NCBI GenBank assembly: GCA_964007475.1
Contig: OZ023275.1
Location: forward strand, 38,559,381-38,623,380
DNA from: Hybos culiciformis
Lineage: Eukaryota > Arthropoda > Insecta > Diptera > Hybotidae
Length of the DNA: 64,000 nucleotides
Reading direction: 5' to 3'
The notes under the pieces were generated by a model. It saw only the letters and a program-made list of their open reading frames with translations. It did not search any database and was not told the DNA's origin. The position numbers and the translations under genes are program-made. Each line of letters opens with the position of its first letter. The stretch's first letter is position 1. Positions 13,401-26,500 of this stretch are shown here, piece after piece.

Positions 13401-16400
13401 TAAGTTTATTTTTAATTTGGGTTTTGAATAAGTTTTGGTATTAAGTACATTATATTAATATATTTTTTTTAGACATATAATATCTGAAAATGGTTTTGAT
13501 GAAATTTCTGAAAGAATAAATAACAAACTTCAATTCAGAGAAAAATATTATCATATGTAATTTCATTTTTATTTCTGTGATATAAATTTTTTATCTTCAT
13601 TTATTGGGCAGTTCCAGCTGTTTTTGTTTTGGAAATTATTTAATAAAATTTTAAATTTATTATTGCATTTTATTATTTTTTCGATTTTATTTCCATTTGT
13701 GATAATATTTTATAGCGGCTCTATCTAGCATCATCAAATCACAATATTTTCAACTCAATTATACGTATAAATTTGCTTATTTCATAAAATATACATATCA
13801 GTAACTAAATCGATGAAGAGAACATTATTAAAATGTATATTGTACAATTGTGAAGCAAGCATGGATGTTGCAAGTTTTTTTTTGAAAACAATCTATTTTA
13901 AGATTCGATATGGTACATATACCTACCTGCCTACTCAGAATATTTATTAAAATATTATTAAATTTTATACAATTTAAAATTGCATTTAACAAATTACTTA
14001 AATATTTTGTTAAGTACTAATTTTTATTTATTTTCTTATTTCAGAGTGTTGGTGATTTAATTGTCATTCTGTATAAACACAATGAAGAGGCTTATATTTT
14101 CAACTCCTTCATATAAAAATTTTTCAATATACCGGAACTAATGTAAATAATAAATATAAATAATTTTTCATAATAATTACAATTCTATAATTTTATTATT
14201 AAAACAAAAATATTTTTTAATTATAGTGAAAATAACTAGAAATTATTTATACAATTAATATCTATTAATAATACTTAAAAATAGAAATAAAATCGATCAG
14301 TTTTATACGAATTGTGAAACATTTCAAACGTTTTTTTTTTTTAAACTTTAAACTGAAAAATATAAAATAATTTTAACAACATAAAAGTTATAAAAATTAA
14401 TAAAATAAATTCTTTAAAAATAAAATTAGAATAATAAACGAACAAAATTATTAATATTTTTTAATACATTAAAATTAAAGGTAAGTTTAAATAGATTTTT
14501 GTATTTTTGTATAATTGAACCTTTTGAATAATTTTGAAATTAACATTATTGAAAAATTTAATATTTTTATCACTTTAAAAAAAATATATTCTCTGCGTGA
14601 TACATTTTTGTGGGGCGTGCGATGTCATCAAACTAAAAAAAAATAAACTTTAAGTTGCTAAAAAACATCCGTATAATTTAAAATTTTCTTTAAACACAAA
14701 AAAAAAAAATAACTCAAGGTTGTGAAACTTTATTTAATCTTTTAATAATTATGTAATTTCCCTCTTGGTTAAATATTCAATATTTTCTACATAACTTTTC
14801 CCGCCTGAATTTTTGCTTTGATAATATCATTATAATAATAACAAAAAAAAAAGAAAAAGAAATACCAAAATCACTTCAATTTTATGTAAATAAAACAACA
14901 ACAAAAAAAAACCACTGTAATACTTCTTACTTTCAAATATTTGACTTCGAAGGAATGATGACTGACACATTAATGATGTGATGAAAAATTAATTATGAAT
15001 AAAACCATTTACAGTAGAAATTAAAAAAAATATATTTCTTGGTTTTTAACAGAGTTCACAGCATAGAAAAGAAACCATTTAAAATTTTTTTTTATTATGA
15101 AAAAATAACTACAATATTGAATATATAGACAACATATACATAAAAATTATATTTTTCAAATATAAAAAAAAAGGGATTCGGATTGGGGCCCATCACAATA
15201 TTATTGACTCTGAAATATCCTACGATAATTTGAGTTTGATAATTTTTTTTTTCTATAATTTTACCATGGGCTAACTTAGAGAAAAAGTCGAAGTTTCGCA
15301 GAAAAACTTTTATAATTAGCAATCTATAAAAACTATCTGTACTCTATTTTTTTTATTGATATTGTGATTTTGAAGCTATCAATAAGATTAAAATTTATTT
15401 TATAAATATTTCATTTAATAACAAGTATCTATACTTATGCTTACTTCTTGTAAATTAAATAAAGTTAATCAAAATTGATGAATTTGAAATCAAATAAATG
15501 TGCATCACCACAACACAATGGGTTAAGTGACTTCTATAAACTTTACTGACTTTTAAATACTATCCAAATGATTGTGAACATACGAAATAATATGTTTTAA
15601 ATCAATTTGCCGCAAAATATAGTATACAAATAAATGGTAATTTTAATCGCCATGTCGTTGTTGTTGTTCTATGACATGTGATATTTAAGTCACAACAATG
15701 AAAGGATGATATCGAAAATATGTATTTTTTGTTTTAATTACATATTAAAAAGTAAAATTTTCATTTAACATAAACTTATGCATTTTTAAAATTAAAATGA
15801 TTTCGCACAAAATTTTAAAAGAAGAAAAAAAAAATTGCTTGATGTAATTTAACTTGGGGTTACTTCATTTTTTCTGTTTTAATATTTTAATCATAAAAAT
15901 TAAATAAAAAAAATGTATTTGCTTCAAATTGCTTATTTAACAACCGCTTAAAACTTACTTCTTCATGCTATTTAAACACGCATTATGAAAAGAATGAATA
16001 TTGCATTTAAAATTTATATTATGTTGATCATTCATTATTTTCATTCAATAATGCTTTATTTGGATTATTTTCTAGAAAATTAGTAATAAAATTAATAATA
16101 ATTTGTAATTGCTACTACCAATCGTATAGTAATCAAAATACAAAAAAAAATGCTACTTACAATCACCACAAAAAAATAATTCATTACTTTCAAACATTAA
16201 TATTCATTTACAATTTAAAATTTAATGTACATACATTATTTGTTTGATTAATATTCTACATTCACAATTGCGGGAAAACCAAAATGAATATATACGATAA
16301 TTGACTCTACTTTCAATGAAACTTATCTGACAAGTTATAAAAAATCAGCTTTGCATAATAATATTAGTGCCCCTAACTTTAGTCAAGTTTTCGGCTACCA

Positions 16401-18072
16401 CTTCATTTAAAATTAAAGAAGAAAGCTCTAATTTTCAACTTTTTCTTCGACGATATTCCCAATTAGAAAAGGCAGAAAATTAACAGAAGCCTGGGATGAA
16501 TTGTAATAGATTGCGATTTGGCCTAATAACAGCATAGCAAAAAAAAACATAGTTCGTTTGGTTTATGTAAAATTGTTTGTATGTCTTTAATGTTTATCTT
16601 GTTAAAAATTGGAAAAAAAATAATTATGAGTTTATAATTATCGTATTGTGGATAAAAAAAATTAACTATTTACTTCGTATTGTCCATACAATTTTATAGT
16701 TTTGTAAATACATACCGTAATATAATATTATGAATATATGTATAAAAATCACGAAAAATTACAAAATTCAATATTTTACAGCATAGATTTTGTTCTTCAA
16801 CAGACACGCACTAAAATCAAGTTAAATCAATATCTTTGGATACAAAAGATTCAAAAGATTTAGGATTTTATATTCTTGAAACAAAGTTAGTACCTAATAA
16901 ATAGTGAATTCAAAATAATGAAGAACTTGAATGAATATGTCACTCAAAACAACCTTGTATAATTGCTAAAAATAGTTTTGGCGACATCCGTGAATGCAAC
17001 AAGCAATAAAAAGATTTTTCTGAGAATTTTTCGAAATATAAATAGGTAATTCTTATATTTTTAGAAAAATGAAAATAAAGTGACCGCTTATTGAAAAACC
17101 GCAGAAAAAAAAACTTTTTCATATATTTATTTTTGAACAGTATATATTTAAAAAAAAAAATATTTTATGGATGATAAACTACGTTCGTTTTAAAAAGACA
17201 AACACAAATCAAGTTCAAATTTTATTTTATTTTTTATTAATAGTACACAAGTAAAAATGAGGCACTCAAAAGAAAAGTGGTTCAATTATAAAAGTACAGA
17301 ATATGTGAATTAAGTTAACTCATTAAAATAAATGGGTAAATTAACAAAAGAAGCAAGCACAGAAATTATTTATTTTCCAACTAAGTAGATATGTACTTTG
17401 TGCTGCAAAACACAATTTTTATCATCTTTGGCTCAAAGATTTGCTTCAATTTTAAATGATTCTAAATTTTTGATTCAATTATCTAGAAGGATAATACCAG
17501 TATTTTTTCATAATTTAATTTCAGAACTTGAATAGAACTACTGTATAGTATTTTGAAATTTATAATCAAAATTTTTTCAATTGGATCAGTTTTTATTTTA
17601 ACACTTCAACATACGATTTTTTTTTATTTTTAATGATTCATCTTAAAATAAAAATAAAAATGTAAACAATATTTTTTTTGGAGTAAAGAGAAATACAACA
17701 CAGTAATATTTATTTATACTTTTTAAAATTTGAAGTTTCAGTTTCACTCCAAATAACACAATTGCGTATAGATTGCTTATGCACATATATAGAGTATAAT
17801 TCCGATATGGGGGTTGCATTGGGTTACATTTGACTATTAGGTACTTTTCCAATATGTAATGATTCAATTCGAAGAATTTTTATATTAAATAATTTTTATA
17901 ATAAAATAAAAAAAAATTTAAAGAATTAAGAATAAAATTATAATTAATTTTTTATTTTCATACCTACATGAAATTAAATTAAATCTTTTCTGGAACTAAA
18001 ATAACATTATAAGATGTGTATTTTATTAAATTTGTATTGTTGTGAATCTGAAACTTGTAATGGGGTACATAA
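7440..18072. other. Non-coding AT-rich DNA, no gene seen
   Basis: The stretch has no conserved protein-coding frame. It contains homopolymer runs and small local duplications, for example a ~24-bp duplication at about 12973-13010. Slightly less AT-rich patches near 12240-12430 and 16370-16530 could be decayed repeats, but no translated frame in them is recognisable. Confidence 0.55.
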
Positions 18073-18606
18073 TAGTAGATTATTGAATATGTAAACTAAA
18101 TTTGTTATTAATTAAGAGTTCTGTATACACAAAAATACATTGACACGAGTCAATACTTATATCACGAGACCGAAGGTCGAGTGATATAAATTGACAAGTG
18201 TCAATGTATTTTTGTGTAAATACAGAACGAGTTTTATAACAAATTTTGTTTACATATCCAATATACTGTTTTAATGCGTAGGGGAGAGGTAGTTGCAAAG
18301 AGAGAATATTTTTTCTTCTCATTTTTTCTCATTTTTTTTTTTGTATTTGGCTGTATTGAAATATTGTGAGAGATATTATGTTTGTTTAGGTATTACGTAA
18401 TATTCAATACGAAACATCTAAATGGTTTCATTATTTACGCTGATGCATCTAAATTTTTTCATTATGTACGCTGATGCATCTAAATTTTTTCATTATTTAC
18501 GCAGATGCATCTAAATGATTGCATGTGTATTGACACGTATAATACTCCATTTAGTGATCTAAATTCTATAGCACTAAATACAACATAACGATCCCCAACG
18601 CATTAA
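18073..18606 (-). mobile_element. Composite foldback repeat, copy B (inverted)
   Basis: The reverse complement of this segment matches 6912-7439 almost base for base over its full length, including the 31-bp minisatellite, the internal CCCCTACGCATTAAA and the terminal foldback. It keeps the fuller left end TTTAATGCGTTGGGG, which makes the 15-base match to the internal inverted copy clear. High identity implies recent spread. No transposase is encoded. Confidence 0.8.
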
Positions 18607-19885
18607 ACATTATTATTAAAGAAAGTATTGATAGTTTTCCATTTACATCCTTACTTATTTGTATATTATATGATTCTAGAAAAAGACGCTGTAAATTACT
18701 GAAATTACTGTCATCAATATTTAATTATTAATATGTAATAATTATAAAATTAAGGAGGTTATTTGTGACCATACAGATGAAATGTAGGTAAGCTGAAACA
18801 TAAGCTTTCCTTAAGGACTCGAAACAGTAGAAAAAACAGTAAGAAATGTTAACAAGGTAAACTTTAAAACAAAAAAAAATTCTTTGGCAATTTCATTAGA
18901 AAACTAAAATAATTAGTAGTCTGAGTTTCATTAAAAAGGAATATGATAGACAAAATGACTTTGAATTTAAAAACATGCTTTCAGTTTCAATGTGCAATGA
19001 ATTTTTAATGAGAAAAAATAAGTCAAAACATTAAAGAATATGGAACATTATTTTTTTTACTATATTTTATGCGTCACACGCACAATCAACGGTTCAAAAG
19101 AAAATATAAATTTAAGTATAATTTAGTGTGAAACTTGTTGATATTGGAAATTCATTAATAATGACTTAATGTGTAATTTTTCTAATTCAAGTCATTTTAT
19201 TTTTGTAAAATTAATTGGTGTTAAAATTTTATTATGGGAGTGCACTTAGCGACAGCAACATATGTACCTTCTACATTCATTATGTACGTTTAAATAATTT
19301 TTATAATATTTTTATTAAAAATTATGTTTTTAAAATGCGCTACATCGTTTTCAATCAAAATATCATATTTTTTGTTATCTTCAAAGAATTTTTAATTGGA
19401 ATTGGAATTAAGAACTAAAAACTAAAATTTATTTTCAAAAAAAAATTTCCTTGATTAGGTTAGATCGAGAATTTCAAAAATGTTGGTTTTAAAGAATGTG
19501 TTTTTTTTTTAAATTTAATCTTATTGAACTATAATGATTTGCTGATTGTCATTAAAAACATTAAAATATAATTATACATATATGTCTCTAAATAAATCTA
19601 AGTTTCAAAATATTATTTCAAAAATTAGTATAATTGGATTGTAGTAAATCTGTTATTTTTTTTTCTTATTATTTTTCTTTTAAAAAAGCAAGCTATAATA
19701 TTTTACACTGAAAAAAAAAAAATCTGTACAACGATTAAAAATTTATTTTTTAATCTACAATGTACGAAGCACTGCAATACTTTAATGCAAATTTTGCTTA
19801 ACTTTACATAAGAAGTGTAAAAGGCTTGAACTGTCAAAACCTTTTTTGTGGTTTACATTCACAAAATCTTCTATAGAAAAATATT

Positions 19886-19935
19886 ATAACATCTGTAACG
19901 GACAAAATTCATAATATCTGTAATAGACAAAATTC
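19886..19935 (+). repeat. 25-bp tandem duplication
   Basis: Two adjacent units, 19886-19910 and 19911-19935, share the pattern ATAAYATCTGTAAYRGACAA and the same AATTC end. They differ at only a few positions. Confidence 0.75.
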
Positions 19936-20940
19936 AGTTGCATTTAATCTTTATTTAACAAAAACAAAACTAAAGAAATTTTTTTAAGAAACATGTTCTT
20001 CGAAAATTTAGTATTTATATAAATTTATTAAAAATGATGAAAAAAAATATTCGCTCTATTATTTATTGTCATTTCTCAAATGCCAAACTATAATCGAAAC
20101 ATTTCATAAATATGTATGTATAATGTTTTTTGATCCAATGCAATCTTTTCTCTTGGTTTGACTTGCTATAGAATTTGTTTAATTTAATGACAACAAAAAC
20201 AAATATTATTTCAAACAAATTACTTTCGTAATTTTTCTCAGTGTGTTCTCAGATACATTTTAGTTAGGAATTAACTATAAATTTTAATTTTTCACAAATA
20301 AATCTTCCTATATTGTCAAATTGCAACAGCTATAGTTAATTCATGTATAAAATTAACTATTTCTCAGCATAATTTTTTTTATGCATATGCAAAAATAATA
20401 ATTCATATATTCATAAATTGAAAAAAAAAAAAAAAAAAATTTGTAAAAGAAAAAAAAATAATAATCTAGGCGTTATTATTTAAGCATTGAATTAGAGTAA
20501 TTATGGAAAATATTGCCTCAAAATAATATTATAATGATTGTTATAAAATTGCGTTATACTTTCAATTATTTTATTTAGATGACGTCCATATAGAACCTGA
20601 TATATAAAATAACATTTAAATTGAACATAAATTATAAATTAATAAATTGTTCTTTCATTTTCAATGCTTATATTTATACCTTATATGTACATATATACGA
20701 CATACGAATCTGTACCCTATTATTTATGTACATATTTACATTATACATATTTACAATATAAAAAATATTAAATTTTGCACCTATAAGGTGTTTTTATTAA
20801 ATTTAATATCTTATAAAAGAGAATATGGGTGCATGATTTGCATGATTTAATTTCATTTCCATTGATTCAGAATATTTAAAAAAAAAAAAAAATACGAATT
20901 TTTTAACGAATTTAGACCAAAACATAAATTGTGCAATTAT

Positions 20941-20978
20941 TAATATTATTATTATTATTATTATTACTATTATTATTG
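20941..20978 (+). repeat. (ATT)n microsatellite
   Basis: The segment is a run of ATT trinucleotides with one interruption (ACT). It lies in non-coding DNA. Confidence 0.85.
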
Positions 20979-21216
20979 TTTTACAAAACTTACCGTTATT
21001 ACGATTTTGATATAAAATTATTATTTATTTATTCGTGCAATTTATTTTTTTAACAAATTCAACAACAGAAAGTCGGGGGCAGATAAAATAAAAGGGTTCG
21101 GATTTAATTTTGTAAATGTGAAAGACGGGCAGTTTCTCAGTACGGTTTATTTATCAGTTTTATAAAATTTAATAGTTTTAAGCATTTTGGTGCGGGACAA
21201 GTAAACAAACAGAATT

Positions 21217-21255
21217 GTAGATAGGCCGTCAGACAGGGAATGAAAACATATAGTC
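21217..21255 (-). repeat. Diverged interspersed repeat fragment (copy 2)
   Basis: On the minus strand it reads GACTATATGTTTTCATT then TGTCTGACGG, aligning with 4931-4970 with a small gap and substitutions. The surrounding less AT-rich DNA (about 21070-21260) may belong to the same element. The family is unknown. Confidence 0.4.
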
Positions 21256-23084
21256 TTCGATAAAAATCGTTGCAAAATATAAAAAAAAACAATTTGATCC
21301 TTCAAAGAAATTAAGTAAGATTTTAATTATTAATTGGTTAATTTGTTGTTTTTTGTTAAATTACTTATTTAACCATTAATGCTCTCATTATCATTGTACT
21401 ATAATAGGCATTAGTACATATCTACTACCTAAATTATAAAATTGTACAAAAAAAAATTCATAAAAAACCGATTCCTTAATAAAACAACAAAATAGAAGCT
21501 TTAAGTTTATTATGTTAAAAATTAAAGTTAATAATGTAAATAAATACAAAAGTTGTATTAAAAAAAAAAAAAACTGAAAAATTTTGCGCGGCTGAATTAA
21601 TTTATAGTCCACTTTGGGTTAAGTAATATTATTAACACGTTCATACGATATGATAATCGGAAGAATTTTTTTTTTGTACTATGTTGAAATTTATAGTAAA
21701 AAAATAACAAGAAACGTTACTTTATGCTGAATATTTCTTAAAGGTGCGTGATATTGAATGAATTTTAATTCTTATTATAGTTGGCAAATCTAATTGAACG
21801 AATTCTTTAAGATTTATTATGCAAAATAGACATAGTTAAAAAAAAACTAAAATTTTTAAATATACCTATACCATTATAATTTCAATACATGAAACATAGT
21901 AATGTTAACAAAAACATAATTAAACTTGCTTATAGAATAATTTTGGTAGCTACATTTTTCTAAGTAAATGAAGCAAATAAATAATAATCAGTATTTCAGT
22001 TATCTAGAAAGCAGAGAAATATCTACGATGGTGGTTTTTCGGCGATTTTTTTAATAGTAATCAATTTTTTTTTATCTTTAAGTTAGTTTTAATTTGAAAA
22101 TAAGACTCAAGTACGAAGCATTATAGACTAGAATTCATCAGTCTCTTTTTTATATCTGAATTTTAAGCTTTTAAAGTAGCTTGAGATTGTCTTTTATTTG
22201 GATTATGTAATAAGGGTAATGGTAATTACTGTTTAGCTTTTAAACAAGGGTATATGTATATATCATAAAATTTAAAGATATATATCATGAATAGTTTTCT
22301 AGATATAATAAAGTTGAACAGACAGAGACTAGAATATTATTAAGAATACATTATCAAATTTCTCGGAATTTTAGTATTTTATCTAATTATTATGTATTTG
22401 TATAAAATAGAGAAAAATTAAATAACATTGCTGCATTTTTTCTAATATACCATCAATCATCATAAATATCGTCAAATATTCAAAAATAATTACAGTATAA
22501 AATTTCACTGAAATTTTCCAGCAGCTTCAGCGAAATAGTGGAAGCTCAATTCAAAAATACTTATTCTGCATTTTATTATAACGTTTTTATATTTAACAAT
22601 TTTTTTTTTGTATATAATTGCACATAATTAATTTATGCTTATACTTTTTTTTTTGTAGTTAAAACATATATACTCTGTGGCCCACATAAATAATTATTTG
22701 AATTACTAGAAAATCGAAATGTACCTGTTTTTGATCTTAAAATCTGAATGGATCTTATTTTAATTTATTTTCTTGAATTTTAATTTTTTATTAAAGATTA
22801 AGACTTAACTTTTAAAAGTCATTTTTGGTAATGTAAAATTTTTAAATTATTGTATTTAAAATTAATATTACCACACCCGAAAAATGTTAATAAAATTTCA
22901 GTGGCACCTTATTTATTGTTACTGTTAAATTTAGTTTTGCAATGTAAAAAATAATATAACATTAATTAGTTTTTAAATACAACCTTTAACGTTTTGATAT
23001 GCTTAATGTATATTTTGATTATCACGGTTTACGTCACATACCGTCGTACTTCTTGATATATTCTTAAAATTAAAATTTGAAGTA

Positions 23085-23528
23085 AGGTAAGATCAATAGT
23101 GCCGACCATTTAAGATGCTTCCCAACTTTGATTTAGTAGGAAAATTGTTTTAGTGGATTTGAAATTGTCTAGGTGATTTATCACTTTTTAATGCAAGCTT
23201 GTGTCTTCAAAAACTTCTTTTTTTTTTTTCATTCTTAATTAACCAATTCACATTTCTTTTCTGGTACTTCGGAAAATACGTCAGAAAAACCTCAGTTTTT
23301 ATTTTCATTTATCTGGATGGTTGGAAAAGTTTAAGAAAGAATATTTTTTTGTTAATTCCTCTTTTAGGGTTTTCACCTAATTTTGTCATTGACAGGTTCT
23401 TTCAGTTAAGCAAACACACTCTCAAAAAAGAAAAATATTTTATTATTTTGTTATTTTGTTATTTTTTAAAATAAAATTCCAAATCTTGCAGATGCTATAG
23501 AAATGGTCGGCTTTTTATACACTCACCC
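23085..23528. mobile_element. TA-flanked MITE candidate (Tc1/mariner-like)
   Basis: The left part carries GCCGACCATTT at 23101-23111 and the right part its exact inverse AAATGGTCGGC at 23501-23511. The similarity continues outward, imperfectly, to AGGTAAG on the left and CTCACCC on the right, giving terminal inverted repeats of about 27 bp. Each end abuts a TA dinucleotide (23083-23084 and 23529-23530), the target duplication of the Tc1/mariner superfamily. Length is 444 bp and no transposase is present. Assignment to the superfamily is inference from TA flanks only. Confidence 0.5.
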
Positions 23529-26500
23529 TATTTAATTTTAATTTACTAATTAATATAATATTATTATATTTTATATTTAATGTTTCTAACAACTTTATAA
23601 ATTTTACAAGTAATGTAACATAATCAATATCCAATTTTTACTCGGAATTGAAAACATAAATTTTCTTTGATTAATAATGTTATTTTATTAACTCTACCGC
23701 TGCACCAACGTCCTAAATTTCATAAACCGATCCAATTGAAAGCTCTAATTATTCGCATGGAATCTTATATGATAAATGTATAATAAACAAATTAGGATTT
23801 TTTTTCTTATTTGCTATGTAATTAAATTGATATATCGAATTTAGATATAGTCAATTAATTTAAAATTTAGATATATAAGTCAATTAATTAAGAATTTTTC
23901 AGAATTTTATAGATATACCTATAACGCTATTAAAAATAATTTTGATATTTTTGCATATTTTAAATGTTATTTGATAATTTTTAAATAGCTGATATTTAAG
24001 GAATAAGACTTGGGTTTAGAATTCTGCAACGTTTAAGTCCGAAAATATAAATGTAACTTATTTCAATGATAAAATATGAAAATACCTAACTTTTCCTGAA
24101 AGTTTTCACCGTACTCATTTTCTCTTACCATATCAACATCAAGCCAAAAATTGATTAAATTTTTATGCATGGCCCATACAATTATTCAAATGTATTTTTA
24201 GTTTATGTGTATATAAGTATCATTGTAACTTATAATTATTTTTTTTTCCAAAGATACTATCTTTTAACTATTTGTCGATATTTATCAGAAAATAATACAG
24301 ATTCAATGAAAATGAATGGAACGCATTGAAATGTATTTTGCGCGCATTTCTTTTACTATACTTTTACGGTAGTACAACTACTACACTTCTATTATGAAAT
24401 TTAACATAATTTTTTTTTGTTTGTATTACATTTTTATGTAATCTGCCAACATAAATTTTTATTATTTTTTTCGTATAGTGGTTAAGTACAATGTTAATAA
24501 GATTGAAATCCAATTAAGATAAAATTTCTGCTTACCTATTTGCTTGTTATTACACATGTTTATAAAATTCATTATTTGAAGGTAAAAATTTATAAAATAA
24601 GAAAAGCATATAATAGAAAACTTTATATATTCATGTTTCCGATAATTTTTCAATATTTACTTTAATGTCTTTATCGTGGAACAGGATTGAATTAAAATAT
24701 TAAAATTTAATAAAAATAAAATCTATAACTAATGGGCCCTAAAATTATAATTTGATCATTAAGATTTTTCATCTGTAGCGAGAGTTTGTGACGAATATAT
24801 TTAGTGTTTATGATTATACCGTTGTAAGTAATTAAAATATGTTTATGGATTTTTTTGTACCAAAATAAATCTGAATATAAATTTGCAAAAAAAAAAAAAT
24901 AGTAACCGTACAATAATTTTTATATTTCCTGAACAAAAATTTCGGTCTTTAAACGTTTTTATAAGACCATCCTATATTTCAAGATCTAAAGCAATTTGCA
25001 AAAATTTTATGAGCTAGCCTAATTGAGTTAAAAATCAATTCAAAACTAAATACGACATTTAATAGAAGCTTATTACAAAGAGACTTTTACTACATCATCC
25101 TTATGTAATTTTTACTATTTCATATATATATATATATATTTTTTAAACATGTTTGTTCAAATAAATATTTTTTTTAATATTTAAAATAGTACTCCTATTT
25201 TATAATAATAAAATATTTATATTTTCTATGGAATTCGACCAAATCGTGATTTTGTGAGGAAAAAAAAAATTATCCTAGTCAATGTCTTTTTTTGATGGCA
25301 ATGGTCAAAAAAAAATTTATATATTTTATGTATTGTATGTATATGAATCATTTTAGTCACGGAATGAAAACATTCAACTTTAAATTACATGATTCTTTTT
25401 TAACAAAATTAACTTCTTATACAAGCCATATATTCGGCTTATAGCATTGTTGGAATTGGTTTATAGCTACAGTTTTTGTAAAAAAAAACTGTCGAAATTA
25501 TATGAATTTTTAATAGTACATAGATTTGAACAGAACTTAAATTGAAAATTTAAAATTTTAAAATTTAATAACTCAAACTTTAATTTTCAAAATTCAAACT
25601 TTCGAATTTTATAAATTTTGATATTATTCTTGAAAATTAGATCGAAATTCTATATAATGAAGCACATACTGACATAGTACAATACTACACTGGATGGAAA
25701 ATGTATATAAATGATGGAAAAAGAAATTTGTTGCTTGCTACTGTAACAAAAATTTTTCTTCATAATAAACAAGTAATAAATATAACAAGAAGAGAGATTT
25801 AAATCAATGGAAAAACAATGGAAAAATTAGTTTTTTTAATGAATGGTTTTTATCTCAATTGAATTACAAAGTAAAAATTTTTATCTTAATTTATTTTTTA
25901 TTTTTTCTTCTTAATGGTATACTTTGCTTTGTTTATATATTTTTGTGTTTTTTTATTTTTAATATACCAAAATAATGGATTTAAATATAATTTGACAATC
26001 TTGTATCAAAATAAAAATATTTATTTTGGGTGTATCTGATCAAAAAGTAGCAATAACCTAATAAAAATTTTGCATTGCATTATTCTCATTTTTATTATTA
26101 TTGAATTTTTAAATATTATATTATTATATATGAATAAAATTTTAACGACAAAAAAAAATCAATAATAATCTTTAATTTTGTTTTTTTCATAAAATTATTT
26201 TAATAAGTTTTCCATTCTGTAATTAATAACTTCTTAGCTCTATGCATTTTGAAATTTATTTATAATATTTGTTGCACAGGCTGATGTGAAGCATTTTCTG
26301 TTATATTTTTATATTGTAAGTGAAAAAAAGAGCGAACTTAAGCTTTTAAACTTAACAAACTTGGCATCAATGTCTCAAATAATTTATCACTAAACCTTTA
26401 TCTCGGATGTAATATGAAAATTTATTTTTAGAACAGGAGAAAAAATATTAATTTCTGTTTTAATTAAGATAATTTAAAAAAAAAAAAATGTTCATGCTTA

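Larger units (their letters stand above)
18607..23084. other. Non-coding AT-rich DNA, no gene seen
   Basis: This stretch holds a 25-bp tandem pair at 19886-19935, an (ATT)n microsatellite at 20941-20978 and a second fragment of the interspersed repeat at 21217-21255. The patch 21070-21260 is less AT-rich than its surroundings and is probably part of that repeat. No supported exon was found. Confidence 0.55.

Noticed and set aside
23199..23474. A 91-residue Phe-rich open frame
   Set aside because: It starts at a non-ATG codon, is low-complexity and lies wholly inside the TA-flanked inverted-repeat element.
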